DNA of 45,332 nucleotides from an uncultured Comamonadaceae bacterium. Lineage in GTDB: Bacteria > Pseudomonadota > Gammaproteobacteria > Burkholderiales > Burkholderiaceae. Of the stretch, positions 9,719 through 17,279 are shown in pieces. The translations under genes and the position numbers were made by a program. Where the stretch lies: the NCBI GenBank assembly GCA_946482595.1, contig CAMLSD010000027.1, positions 1 to 45,332 of the forward strand, given 5' to 3'. The notes beneath the pieces were generated by a model. It was not told the origin of the DNA. It was given only the letters and a program-made list of their open reading frames with translations, and did no database searches. The stretch's first letter is position 1; each line of letters begins with the position of its first letter.

Positions 9719-9761
9719 ACTCCTTGCGGGGCGGTCACCGGGGTGGTGACCATGGCCGCAA
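9719..9761 (-). promoter_or_regulatory. Long hairpin abutting the ribosome binding site of the VIT gene
   Basis: Read on the minus strand, TTGCGG and GGTCACC pair with GGTGACC and CCGCAA, giving a two-part stem (9724-9761) with small internal loops. The AAGGAG ribosome binding site is joined directly to the base of the stem and shares its final AA. The structure could limit ribosome access, or be a protein-binding palindrome in DNA. This is inference from base pairing only. Confidence 0.4.
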
Positions 9762-9808
9762 GGTTCGGCGCCTGTCGAGAAGCCGGTTTGAAGCGGCGCG
9801 GCGGCTGT

Positions 9809-9824
9809 GTGAAGCCTGTGTGAA
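9809..9824 (-). promoter_or_regulatory. Candidate CreB binding site (cre tag)
   Basis: On the minus strand the sequence is TTCAC-ACAGGC-TTCAC, an exact match to the TTCAC-N6-TTCAC direct repeat known for CreB in enterobacteria. It lies about 100 bases upstream of the VIT-exosortase operon and just downstream of creC, in the same orientation. The adjacent CreB/CreC-like genes make CreB the obvious candidate regulator. Confidence 0.65.
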
Positions 9825-9872
9825 GACGGTGTGGTCCGAGGGCAGCCTCGTCGGGATCGGCGGGACTGCGGG

Positions 9873-11303
9873 TCAGTCCAGGCGCGGCAGCGCGAGCCGG
9901 GCCTCGGCACCGCCGTCGATCGCGTTGACCAAGCTGATGCGGCCATGGTGCAGGTCGGCGATCTCCTTGACGAAGGCCAGGCCCAGGCCGGTGCTTTTCT
10001 TGCGGCCGTTGGGGCGGGCCAGCGAATAGAACTTCTCGAACACCTTGCCCTGGGCAAAGTCGGGCACGCCCGGGCCGTGGTCGCGCACCACCACGTCCAC
10101 CGTACGCCGGTGCACCGTCAGCTGCAGCGTGACGGTGGCACCGTCCGGAGAGAAGTCCAGCGCGTTGTCGACCAGGTTGGTGATCGCGCGTCGCAGCAGG
10201 AAGGCGTCGCCCTCGACATCGGCGTCCTGCGGGGCCAGCACCTGCACGCGCAGCTCGCGTGCTGCACCGGCCGCCCGGGCACTTGCGGCGATCTCCTCGA
10301 GCATCGGGCGCAGCGCCACGCGCACCGGCTGGTCGAGCTGGCGGCGGGTTTCGAGTGCCGCCAGCTCCAGCATGCGGTCGACCAGTTCCTGGATCCGCTG
10401 GGTCTCGCGCGTGATGTTGGCCAGGAAGTGATGCCGGTCGTCGTCGGGCATCGGCTCCTGCAGCAGTTCGGCCGCACCGCGGATCGCCGACAGCGGGCTT
10501 TTCACCTCATGGGTGAAGGTCTGCACATAGTCGGCCACGTAGTTGCGCCCGGCCAGCGCATCGCGCATCTCCTCGTAGGCAATGCCGATCGCACCCAGCG
10601 CGCGCCGCCCCAGGCGCGGCAGGTTCAGGCTGCGTTGCGAGCGCACATAGCGGATGTAGTCGGTGATCACGCCGAACGGCCGCACCAGCCACACCGACAG
10701 CATCACGCCCAGCACGACCACCGCCGCCACCGAGGTCAGCCCGACGATGATGGTCTTGCGCCGGGCGGCCTCGACGTACTGGCCAAAACTCTGCACCGGC
10801 TTGGCGACCGTCACGGCGCCGGCGATCTCGCCGCGCAGGCGGATGGGCGCCGCCACGTACATGACGGCCGAGCCCGGGTCGCCGGCGATGTCCTGGGTGG
10901 TGCGCGCGCCGTACTCGCCGGCCAGTGTGCGGCGCACGTCGTGCCAGTAGATGAAGTTGGCATCCTCGTTGCGGCCCAGCGAGTCGTACAGCACCCGTCC
11001 GGTGCGGTCGACCACATAGGCGCGCAGTTCGATGCGCGTCTTGGTGAAGCCGAAGATGTTCGCCTCGAAGCGCCGCGCATAGAGCGACTTGAACAGCGGA
11101 CGCAGCCATTCGACGTCCAGCGCCCCGTCCGGCGCCGACTGCTCGATCAGCGTGGCCATCAGGTGGGCCGTCTCGACCAGCGACTCCTCGGCCGACTCGC
11201 GGTAGCGCGGGTCGATGTCCTCGAGCATGCGCACCATCAGCACGCCCACGCCCAGCACATAGGCCAGCAGCAGCCCGATGAAGATGCGGTTGCGCTTGTT
11301 CAT
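9873..11303 (-). CDS. creC: CreC-like sensor histidine kinase
   Basis: A 476-residue inner-membrane sensor kinase. Order: transmembrane helix 1 (about 7-27), a periplasmic sensor of about 160 residues, helix 2 (about 188-208), HAMP-like linker, dimerisation/phosphoacceptor domain with FTHEVKSPLSAIRGAAELL (phosphorylated His265), and an ATPase domain with the NLVDNALDFSP N-box, DHGPGVP and STGLGLAFV glycine boxes. Length, two-helix layout and the N-terminal ESLVETAHLMATLIEQ segment match CreC of E. coli. It follows the CreB-like regulator by 70 bases on the same strand. AGGAAG precedes ATG 11303; the in-frame reading upstream of this lies inside creB. No creD follows; instead the VIT-exosortase operon does. 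Confidence 0.88.
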   Translation of the reverse strand: MNKRNRIFIGLLLAYVLGVGVLMVRMLEDIDPRYRESAEESLVETAHLMATLIEQSAPDGALDVEWLRPLFKSLYARRFEANIFGFTKTRIELRAYVVDRTGRVLYDSLGRNEDANFIYWHDVRRTLAGEYGARTTQDIAGDPGSAVMYVAAPIRLRGEIAGAVTVAKPVQSFGQYVEAARRKTIIVGLTSVAAVVVLGVMLSVWLVRPFGVITDYIRYVRSQRSLNLPRLGRRALGAIGIAYEEMRDALAGRNYVADYVQTFTHEVKSPLSAIRGAAELLQEPMPDDDRHHFLANITRETQRIQELVDRMLELAALETRRQLDQPVRVALRPMLEEIAASARAAGAARELRVQVLAPQDADVEGDAFLLRRAITNLVDNALDFSPDGATVTLQLTVHRRTVDVVVRDHGPGVPDFAQGKVFEKFYSLARPNGRKKSTGLGLAFVKEIADLHHGRISLVNAIDGGAEARLALPRLD

Positions 11304-11373
11304 GTCCGCTTCCTGCTCGGCGCGGCGGCCGGTGACGGCTCCCCGCCCGCGGCGGCGGTGAGGGCGCCGGGGT

Positions 11374-12102
11374 TCATGCCGGCGGCAGGGTGGCCGGCAG
11401 GTCCTCGGCCAGGGCGTAGCCGGTGCCGCGGTGGGTGCGGATCGGGTCGAGGGTCGGGGCAACGGCCTTGAGCTTGGCGCGCAGGGTCTTGACGTGGGCG
11501 TCCACGGTGCGGTCCAGGCTTTCGCCGGGGTCGTCCCAGACGAGTTCGAGCAGCAGGTCGCGGGTGTAGACGTGACCGGGTCGCGACACCAGGGTGCGCA
11601 GCAGGCCGAATTCGTAGCGCGACAGCTCCAGCAGCTGGCCGTAGAAACGCACCTGGCGGCGGCCCTCGTCGACCACAAAAGGCACGGGCGCGACATTGCC
11701 CCCAGGCGCGGCGGCCGGGCTGTCCTGGCGGCCGGCGCGGCGCAGGATGGTGCGCACGCGGGCCACCATCTCGCGCGGCGAGAACGGCTTGGCCACGTAG
11801 TCGTCGGCCCCGAGTTCCAGGCCCACCACCCGGTCGATCTCGTCGGTGCGGGCCGTCAGGAAGACCACCGGCACGTCGGCCACCTCGCGCAGCCGCTTGA
11901 ACACCTCGAAACCGTTGAGATCGGGCAGGCCGACGTCCAGGATCACCAGCGCCGGACGGTGCTGGCGTACATGGTCGAGCCCGGCCTCGCCGGTGGCGCA
12001 CCAGAACGGCTCGAAACCGTCGGTGCGCAATGCGTACTGCAGGGTGTCGGCAATGCCGGGTTCGTCTTCGACGATGAGGATGCGGGGCTTGGGTGGCGCC
12101 AT
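11374..12102 (-). CDS. creB: CreB-like response regulator
   Basis: A 242-residue OmpR/PhoB-class response regulator. The receiver domain (about 5-120) carries the acidic pair in LIVEDEPG, the phospho-acceptor Asp56 in LVILDVGLP, and Lys in AKPFSPRE. The C-terminal winged-helix domain (about 138-232) ends with IRTHRGTGYAL, the usual DNA-binding wing. Similarity in length and pairing with a CreC-like kinase support CreB. It is divergent from hemE (60 bases between starts) and upstream of creC. A perfect TTCAC-N6-TTCAC repeat at 9809-9824, before the VIT-exosortase operon, is a probable target. The physiological signal cannot be read from the sequence. Confidence 0.88.
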   Translation of the reverse strand: MAPPKPRILIVEDEPGIADTLQYALRTDGFEPFWCATGEAGLDHVRQHRPALVILDVGLPDLNGFEVFKRLREVADVPVVFLTARTDEIDRVVGLELGADDYVAKPFSPREMVARVRTILRRAGRQDSPAAAPGGNVAPVPFVVDEGRRQVRFYGQLLELSRYEFGLLRTLVSRPGHVYTRDLLLELVWDDPGESLDRTVDAHVKTLRAKLKAVAPTLDPIRTHRGTGYALAEDLPATLPPA

Positions 12103-12150
12103 GGAGCGCGATCATAGGCCGTCGGCGGTCGCGGATCGAGGTCGGGCGGT

Positions 12151-12156
12151 GATAAT
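12151..12156 (+). promoter_or_regulatory. -10 element of hemE, suggesting a leaderless message
   Basis: GATAAT matches the sigma-70 -10 consensus TATAAT at five positions and ends six bases before the hemE ATG. A transcript starting at the usual distance would begin at or next to the A of ATG. No Shine-Dalgarno sequence is seen. No clear -35 hexamer stands 17 bases upstream. Confidence 0.5.
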
Positions 12157-12162
12157 CCAGCG

Positions 12163-13245
12163 ATGTTTGCGCCGCTTCGTAACGACACCTTCCTGCGCGC
12201 CCTGATGCGCCAGCCGACTGACTACACGCCCGTGTGGCTGATGCGCCAGGCCGGCCGCTACCTGCCGGAATACCGCGCCACCCGAGCCCGGGCGGGCAGC
12301 TTCATGGGGCTGGCCACCAACCCGGACTTCGCCACCGAGGTCACGCTGCAGCCACTGGAGCGCTACCCGCTGGACGCGGCCATCCTGTTCAGCGACATCC
12401 TGACGGTGCCCGACGCCATGGGCCTGGGCCTGAGCTTCGAGACCGGCGAGGGCCCGCGTTTTGCGCGTCCGGTGCGCGACGAGGCGGCCGTGACGGCACT
12501 GGCCGTGCCCGACATGGCGCGGCTGCAATACGTGTTCGACGCGGTCACCTCCATCCGTCGCGCGCTGGACGGGCGGGTGCCGCTGATCGGCTTTTCCGGC
12601 AGCCCCTGGACGCTGGCCTGCTACATGGTCGAAGGCAGCGGTTCGGACGACTACCGCCTGGTCAAGACCATGCTCTACCAGCGCCCGGACCTGATGCACC
12701 GCATCCTGTCGATCAATGCCGACGCGGTGGCGGCCTACCTGAACGCGCAGATCGAGGCCGGCGCCCAGGCGGTGATGGTGTTCGACTCCTGGGGCGGGGT
12801 GCTGGCCGACGGGGCCTTCCAGCGTTTCAGCCTGGCCTACACCCAGCGCGTGCTGCAGCAGCTCAAGCCAGAACATGACGGCCAGCGCATTCCGCGCATC
12901 GTGTTCACCAAGGGCGGTGGCCTGTGGCTCGAGGAAATCGCCGACACCGAGACCGACGCGGTGGGCGTGGACTGGACGGTCAACCTGGGCCAGGCCCGGG
13001 CGCGCATCGGTGACCGGGTCGCGTTGCAGGGCAACCTCGACCCCAACGTGCTGTTTGCCGGGCCCGAGCAGATCCGCGCCGAGGTGGCGCGCACCCTGGA
13101 AAGCTTCGGTGTGCCCCGCAATGCCGACGGCAGCTGGGCCGGCCACGTCTTCAACCTGGGCCACGGCATCAGCCAGCACACGCCGCCCGAGCATGTGACC
13201 ACCCTGGTCGAGGCGGTCCACGAGTACTCGCGCCGCCAGCGCTGA
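12163..13245 (+). CDS. hemE: Uroporphyrinogen decarboxylase
   Basis: HemE removes four carboxyl groups from uroporphyrinogen III to give coproporphyrinogen III in cytoplasmic heme synthesis. The 360-residue product is full length. The signature [16 protein letters not shown] is at residues 23-38, and [12 protein letters not shown] carries the catalytic Asp; [16 protein letters not shown] and [13 protein letters not shown] near the C-terminus are typical. ATG 12163 is preceded by GATAAT six bases upstream rather than by a ribosome binding site, so the message may be leaderless. It is divergent from creB and followed by a 380-base gap before priA. Nothing is odd in the protein. Confidence 0.98.
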   Translation: MFAPLRNDTFLRALMRQPTDYTPVWLMRQAGRYLPEYRATRARAGSFMGLATNPDFATEVTLQPLERYPLDAAILFSDILTVPDAMGLGLSFETGEGPRFARPVRDEAAVTALAVPDMARLQYVFDAVTSIRRALDGRVPLIGFSGSPWTLACYMVEGSGSDDYRLVKTMLYQRPDLMHRILSINADAVAAYLNAQIEAGAQAVMVFDSWGGVLADGAFQRFSLAYTQRVLQQLKPEHDGQRIPRIVFTKGGGLWLEEIADTETDAVGVDWTVNLGQARARIGDRVALQGNLDPNVLFAGPEQIRAEVARTLESFGVPRNADGSWAGHVFNLGHGISQHTPPEHVTTLVEAVHEYSRRQR

Positions 13246-13611
13246 GCCCGTGTGCGCCTGCCTGGACGCAAGTCCGAACACCGTGTCAAGCAACTGGGGC
13301 AAACCCCCAAATTTGTCACTGAGTGCTTGACTTATCCCCAAAATGGGTCGATCGGGCGGGGCCTTGGACGGATGCTGCGCTGAAGCAATCGCTTCCCCCG
13401 GGGCTGACGTAAGTTGTTGATTTTCCTGATGTCGCTGTCGTGCTCAGCGAGGCGTCAAACTAAGCAAGTCACGGTGGCACAAGCAGTTAGCGCGCGTTTT
13501 CGCAGCTTGCCCACAAAGTTATCCACAACTTCTGTGGGTAGGTCCAAAAGGCTTTTTCAATCAAGGGCTTACCCTCGTTTCTTGATGCGGCGCCGGAGAT
13601 TGACGGTCTAA
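13246..13611 (+). other. Intergenic region hemE-priA
   Basis: No gene is visible in these 366 bases. The region is less GC-rich than its surroundings and contains a DnaA box in a hairpin (13510-13538), a near-match TTATCCCCA (13332-13340), and a TTGACT hexamer at 13327-13332 that overlaps the latter. It also contains the promoter of priA, which I cannot place with confidence. Confidence 0.5.
13510..13538 (+). promoter_or_regulatory. DnaA box within an interrupted palindrome
   Basis: TTATCCACA at 13519-13527 is a perfect consensus DnaA box. It sits in a structure with arms CCCACAAAGTT (13510-13520) and AACTTCTGTGGG (13527-13538), which pair fully except for one bulged base. A weaker box, TTATCCCCA, lies at 13332-13340. 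Two boxes are too few to call an origin; titration of DnaA or DnaA control of priA are possible. Confidence 0.5.
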
Positions 13612-13612
13612 A

Positions 13613-13640
13613 TGAACGCCACCGAGTGAACCCCACCGAG
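13613..13640 (+). repeat. 14-bp tandem duplication over the priA start
   Basis: TGAACGCCACCGAG (13613-13626) is followed at once by TGAACCCCACCGAG (13627-13640), one mismatch in 14. The ATG at 13612 now runs into TGA after five codons, while the junction G plus TG of the second copy creates the GTG used by priA. Confidence 0.85.
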
Positions 13641-15689
13641 TTGATCGCCGTGATGGTCGATGCGCCGCAGCACAGTCAGCTGCGCGGGGCACTGACCTAC
13701 CGTGCGCCGGTGGCCTGGCCGGCCGGGACGCTGGTGCAGGTGCCGCTGGGGCGCCGCCAGGTCTGCGCGCTGGTGTGGCCGGAGGTGCCGGCGCTGGTGG
13801 CCGACGGGGTGGAGCTGCGCGATGCCGGCGAACCACTGGCCAGCCTGCCGCCCTTGTCGCCGGCCTGGTGTCGCCTGGTGGCGTTTGCCGCCAGCTATTA
13901 CCAGCGCAGCGTCGGCGAGGTGGCCCTGGGCGCGCTGCCGCCCGAGCTGCGCAAGCTCAGTGACCGGCAGGTGGCGATGCGCCTGCGCAAGCTCGACAAG
14001 CTGCCCGCACCCCAGGGCAACCCGCCCGACCTGCCGGTGCCCACCCCCGAGCAGCTGGCCGCGCTCGAGCTGATCGCCGAACAGCAGGCGGCCAGCGCGC
14101 CCCGGCCGGTGCTGGTGCATGGCAGCACCGGCAGCGGCAAGACCGAGGTGTACCTGCGCGCCGTGGCCCAGGCGCTCGCCCGCGGGCAGCAGGCCATGGT
14201 GCTGGTGCCCGAGATCAATCTCACGCCGCAGCTCGAGGCGCGGTTCGCGCAACGGTTCCCGGACCGCGTGATCGTGTCGCTGCACAGCGGGCTCACGCCG
14301 GCGCAGCGCCTGCGGCACTGGCTGCTGGCGCACCTGGGGCGGGCCGACATCGTGCTGGGCACGCGCATGGCAGTGTTTGCGTCGATGCCGCGCCTGGGCC
14401 TGATCGCGGTCGACGAGGAGCACGATCCGTCCTACAAGAGCCAGGAGGGGGCGCGCTATTCGGCGCGTGACCTCGCCGTCTTCCGCGGCCACAGCGAAGC
14501 GGTGGTGGTGCTGCTGGGATCGGCCACACCGTCGCTGGAAACCTGGCATCAGGCCGAGCGCGGGCGTTACCTGCGCCTGTCCATGCCCAGCCGCGTGGGT
14601 GGCGGGGTGCTGCCCAAGGTGAGCTTCATCGACCTGAACCACGTGCCGCGGTCCGCGGCGCGCGACGAGGCGTTGTCGCCGGCACTGATGGCGGCGCTGC
14701 GCGATCGTGTCACGCGCGGCGAGCAAAGCCTGGTGCTGCTCAACCGGCGTGGTTATTCACCGGTGCTGCAGTGCCTGGAATGCGGCTGGAAAAGCGGCTG
14801 CCCGCATTGCAGCGCCTGGCGGGTCTACCACCGCGTGGACCGCACCTTGAGATGCCACCACTGCGGCTACACCGAGCGGGTGCCGCGCGGTTGTCCCGAA
14901 TGCGGCAATGCCGACATCCAGCCCGTGGGCCGCGGCACCGAAAGGCTGGAGGAACAACTGGCCGCGGCGCTGCCCGAGGCGCGGGTGGGGCGCATCGACG
15001 CCGACACCACACGCCTGAAGGGCAGCCTGGAATCCCAGCTGGCCAGTGTGCATGCCGGCGAGATCGACATCCTGGTGGGCACGCAGATGGTGGCCAAGGG
15101 CCACGACTTCCGCCGTGTCACGCTGGTCGCCGCGGTGAACCCCGACACGGCGCTGTTCAGCAGTGATTTCCGCGCCGGCGAGCGGCTGTTTGCGCTGTTG
15201 TTGCAGGCCGCCGGTCGTGCCGGGCGCGACGCCGCACAGGCCGGGCGCAGCGAGATGCTGATCCAGACCTGGCACCCGACCCACCCGCTGTACGTGGCCC
15301 TGCGGGCCCACGACTTTGCCGCCTTTGCCGCCAGCACCCTGGCCGAGCGGGCGATGGCCGGCATGCCACCGCACGCGCACCTGGCACTGGTGCGGGCCGA
15401 AGCCCGCACCCAGGAGGCGGCGCAGGCCTGGCTGCATGCCGCCGCCGCCCTGGTGCTGGATGACCCTGAGCTGCAAGAACTTGCCCAGGGCGTGATGATC
15501 TATCCGCCTGTGCCCATGAGCATCGCGCGCATCGCCAACATCGAGCGGGCCCAGATGCTGGTCGAATCGGCCGCGCGGCCGGCGCTTCAGCGCTTCCTGT
15601 CGGCCTGGGTGCCTGCGCTGCACGGCCTGCGCGGCGAGCACAAGGGGCTGGTGCGCTGGGCGGTGGACGTCGATCCCAGCGCGATCTGA
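13626..15689 (+). CDS. priA: Primosomal replication helicase PriA
   Basis: PriA (primosomal protein N') reloads the replicative helicase at collapsed forks. The 687-residue product has an N-terminal DNA-binding domain (about 1-150), a superfamily-2 helicase core with GSTGSGKTEVYL (Walker A) and VDEEHDPSYK (DEEH box), a zinc domain with paired CxxC motifs (CLECG, CPHC, CHHCG, CPECG), and a C-terminal helicase half with the DILVGTQMVAKGHDF segment. The start is unusual. GTG 13626 gives MNPTELIAVMVDAPQ, while the ATG 14 bases upstream encodes MNATE then stops, owing to a tandem duplication. ATG 13653 is another possible start. It is rightward, alone between hemE and the efflux operon. Confidence 0.96.
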   Translation: MNPTELIAVMVDAPQHSQLRGALTYRAPVAWPAGTLVQVPLGRRQVCALVWPEVPALVADGVELRDAGEPLASLPPLSPAWCRLVAFAASYYQRSVGEVALGALPPELRKLSDRQVAMRLRKLDKLPAPQGNPPDLPVPTPEQLAALELIAEQQAASAPRPVLVHGSTGSGKTEVYLRAVAQALARGQQAMVLVPEINLTPQLEARFAQRFPDRVIVSLHSGLTPAQRLRHWLLAHLGRADIVLGTRMAVFASMPRLGLIAVDEEHDPSYKSQEGARYSARDLAVFRGHSEAVVVLLGSATPSLETWHQAERGRYLRLSMPSRVGGGVLPKVSFIDLNHVPRSAARDEALSPALMAALRDRVTRGEQSLVLLNRRGYSPVLQCLECGWKSGCPHCSAWRVYHRVDRTLRCHHCGYTERVPRGCPECGNADIQPVGRGTERLEEQLAAALPEARVGRIDADTTRLKGSLESQLASVHAGEIDILVGTQMVAKGHDFRRVTLVAAVNPDTALFSSDFRAGERLFALLLQAAGRAGRDAAQAGRSEMLIQTWHPTHPLYVALRAHDFAAFAASTLAERAMAGMPPHAHLALVRAEARTQEAAQAWLHAAAALVLDDPELQELAQGVMIYPPVPMSIARIANIERAQMLVESAARPALQRFLSAWVPALHGLRGEHKGLVRWAVDVDPSAI

Positions 15690-15851
15690 CAACGCCGGCA
15701 TGCCGGTGGGCGGGATCAGGGTGCGATAGGCGCGCAGACCTGGAGGGCGAAGGCGGAACTTTACAAAACGCCGCATGACCGAGGGCATTGCTTCGCAATC
15801 GCATCACCACAATCGCCTCAACCGTATCGCGAGATCCCGTCAAGGAGCACC

Positions 15852-17279
15852 ATGTCCGAGCCGTCCGCACCGTCGCCCCGCCCCGGGCGCAGCCGGATCA
15901 TCAACCGCTACACCCTCGGCCTGCTGGCGCTGGTCGTGCTGGGTGGCGCCGCCTATGCAGCCTGGCGCTGGATGGCCCAGCAGCAGAACCCGCGCGACCG
16001 CTACCAGATCACCACCGTGCAGCGTGGCGACATCGAAGACCTCGTCACCGCCACCGGCACGGTGCAGCCGCGCGACTATGTCGACGTGGGGGCCCAGGTG
16101 TCCGGGCAGCTCCGCAAGATCCATGTCGAGGTGGGCTCGGTCGTCGAAGCCGGCGATCTGCTGGCCGAGATCGACCCGACCGTGCTGAAGGCCAACGTCG
16201 ATGCCCGCCGTGCCGGCCTGCGCAACCTGCGCGCCACCATGCTCGACCGCGAGGCGCAACTGACCCTGGCCGAGGTGCAGTACACCCGCCAGAAGAACCT
16301 GATGGCCGCCGATGCGACCACCGCCGAGTCGCTGCAGCAGGCCGAGGCCGCACTGCAATCGGCACGGGCCCAGATCGCCGCCCTGCAGGCGCAGATCGAG
16401 CAGTCCGAATCCACACTGCGCGCTGACGAGGCCAACCTGGGCTATGCGCGCATCCTGGCGCCGATCTCCGGCACGGTGGTGTCGATCACCGCCCGCCAGG
16501 GCCAGACGCTGAACGCCAACCAGCAGGCGCCGACCGTGCTGCGGGTGGCCGACGTGTCCACGATGACCGTGCAGACCCAGGTTTCCGAGGCGGACGTGAG
16601 CAAGCTGCGCCAGGGCATGGAGGTCTACTTCACCACCCTGGGCAGCCAGGGGCGGCGCTGGTACGGAAAGCTGCGCAAGGTCGAGCCCACCCCCACCGTC
16701 ACCAACAACGTGGTGCTCTACAACGCGCTGTTCGACGTGCCCAATGCCAATCGGGCCCTGATGACCAACATGACGGCGCAGGTGTTTTTCATCGCGGCGC
16801 AGGCACGCGATGCGCTTTTTGTGCCCGCCGCGGCGGTCACGTCCACCCGGCGCGATGTGCGCCGGGGCCCTCGGCCGGCTGACGCAGCCGAGGCGGCTGC
16901 GGCGGGTTCCGCGCCTGCGGCGGCATCGCAGCCGGTGGCCGCAACGCCGGCGGCCGTGCCGGCGTCGGGCGCGGTGGCGCGTGGCGTGGTCTGGGGTGGT
17001 CCGAGTGCACCGCCGTCGCGCGGCCCGCGGCGCGCCACCGTGCAGGTGATCGACGCCGCTGGCCGGATCGAGGAGCGCCAGGTCGAACTCGGCGTGAGCA
17101 ACCGGGTGCAGGTGCAGGTCCTGTCGGGTCTGCAGGAGGGCGAAGAGGTCGTGGCCGGCCTCAAGCTGCCGGCCGGCGAGGGCGGGCGCGGCCGGGCCGC
17201 GGGCGCCACGGGGCCGGGCACGCCACCGGCCGGCGGCCTGGTGCCGCCGGGTGGTCTGGGCGGGGCGCGGGGACGCTGA
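15852..17279 (+). CDS. macA: MacA-like periplasmic adaptor of a tripartite efflux pump
   Basis: A 475-residue membrane fusion protein linking the MacB-type ABC transporter to an outer membrane channel. It has an N-terminal transmembrane helix (about 22-42), a lipoyl-type half ([17 protein letters not shown]), a long coiled coil (about 110-195), the second lipoyl half ([25 protein letters not shown]), beta-barrel ([18 protein letters not shown]) and membrane-proximal domain. An Ala/Pro-rich low-complexity insert (about 338-385) and a Gly/Pro-rich tail are additions not usual in MacA. AAGGAG precedes ATG 15852 by five bases. The stop overlaps the macB start by one base (TGATG). The exported substrate cannot be told from sequence: macrolides, peptides, siderophores and lipids are all known for this family. 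Confidence 0.9.
   Translation: MSEPSAPSPRPGRSRIINRYTLGLLALVVLGGAAYAAWRWMAQQQNPRDRYQITTVQRGDIEDLVTATGTVQPRDYVDVGAQVSGQLRKIHVEVGSVVEAGDLLAEIDPTVLKANVDARRAGLRNLRATMLDREAQLTLAEVQYTRQKNLMAADATTAESLQQAEAALQSARAQIAALQAQIEQSESTLRADEANLGYARILAPISGTVVSITARQGQTLNANQQAPTVLRVADVSTMTVQTQVSEADVSKLRQGMEVYFTTLGSQGRRWYGKLRKVEPTPTVTNNVVLYNALFDVPNANRALMTNMTAQVFFIAAQARDALFVPAAAVTSTRRDVRRGPRPADAAEAAAAGSAPAAASQPVAATPAAVPASGAVARGVVWGGPSAPPSRGPRRATVQVIDAAGRIEERQVELGVSNRVQVQVLSGLQEGEEVVAGLKLPAGEGGRGRAAGATGPGTPPAGGLVPPGGLGGARGR

Noticed and set aside
7349..9823. 824-codon plus-strand ORF opposite the exosortase and VIT genes
   Set aside because: Antisense shadow: the opposite strand carries catalytic motifs and well-placed ribosome binding sites; this frame has none.
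13246..13611. Chromosome origin in the hemE-priA gap
   Set aside because: Only one perfect and one weak DnaA box, no dnaA gene nearby and no clear unwinding element; reported only as a DnaA site.
15692..15706. CCGGCATGCCGG palindrome after priA as terminator
   Set aside because: No loop and no T-tract follow; could equally be chance at this GC content.
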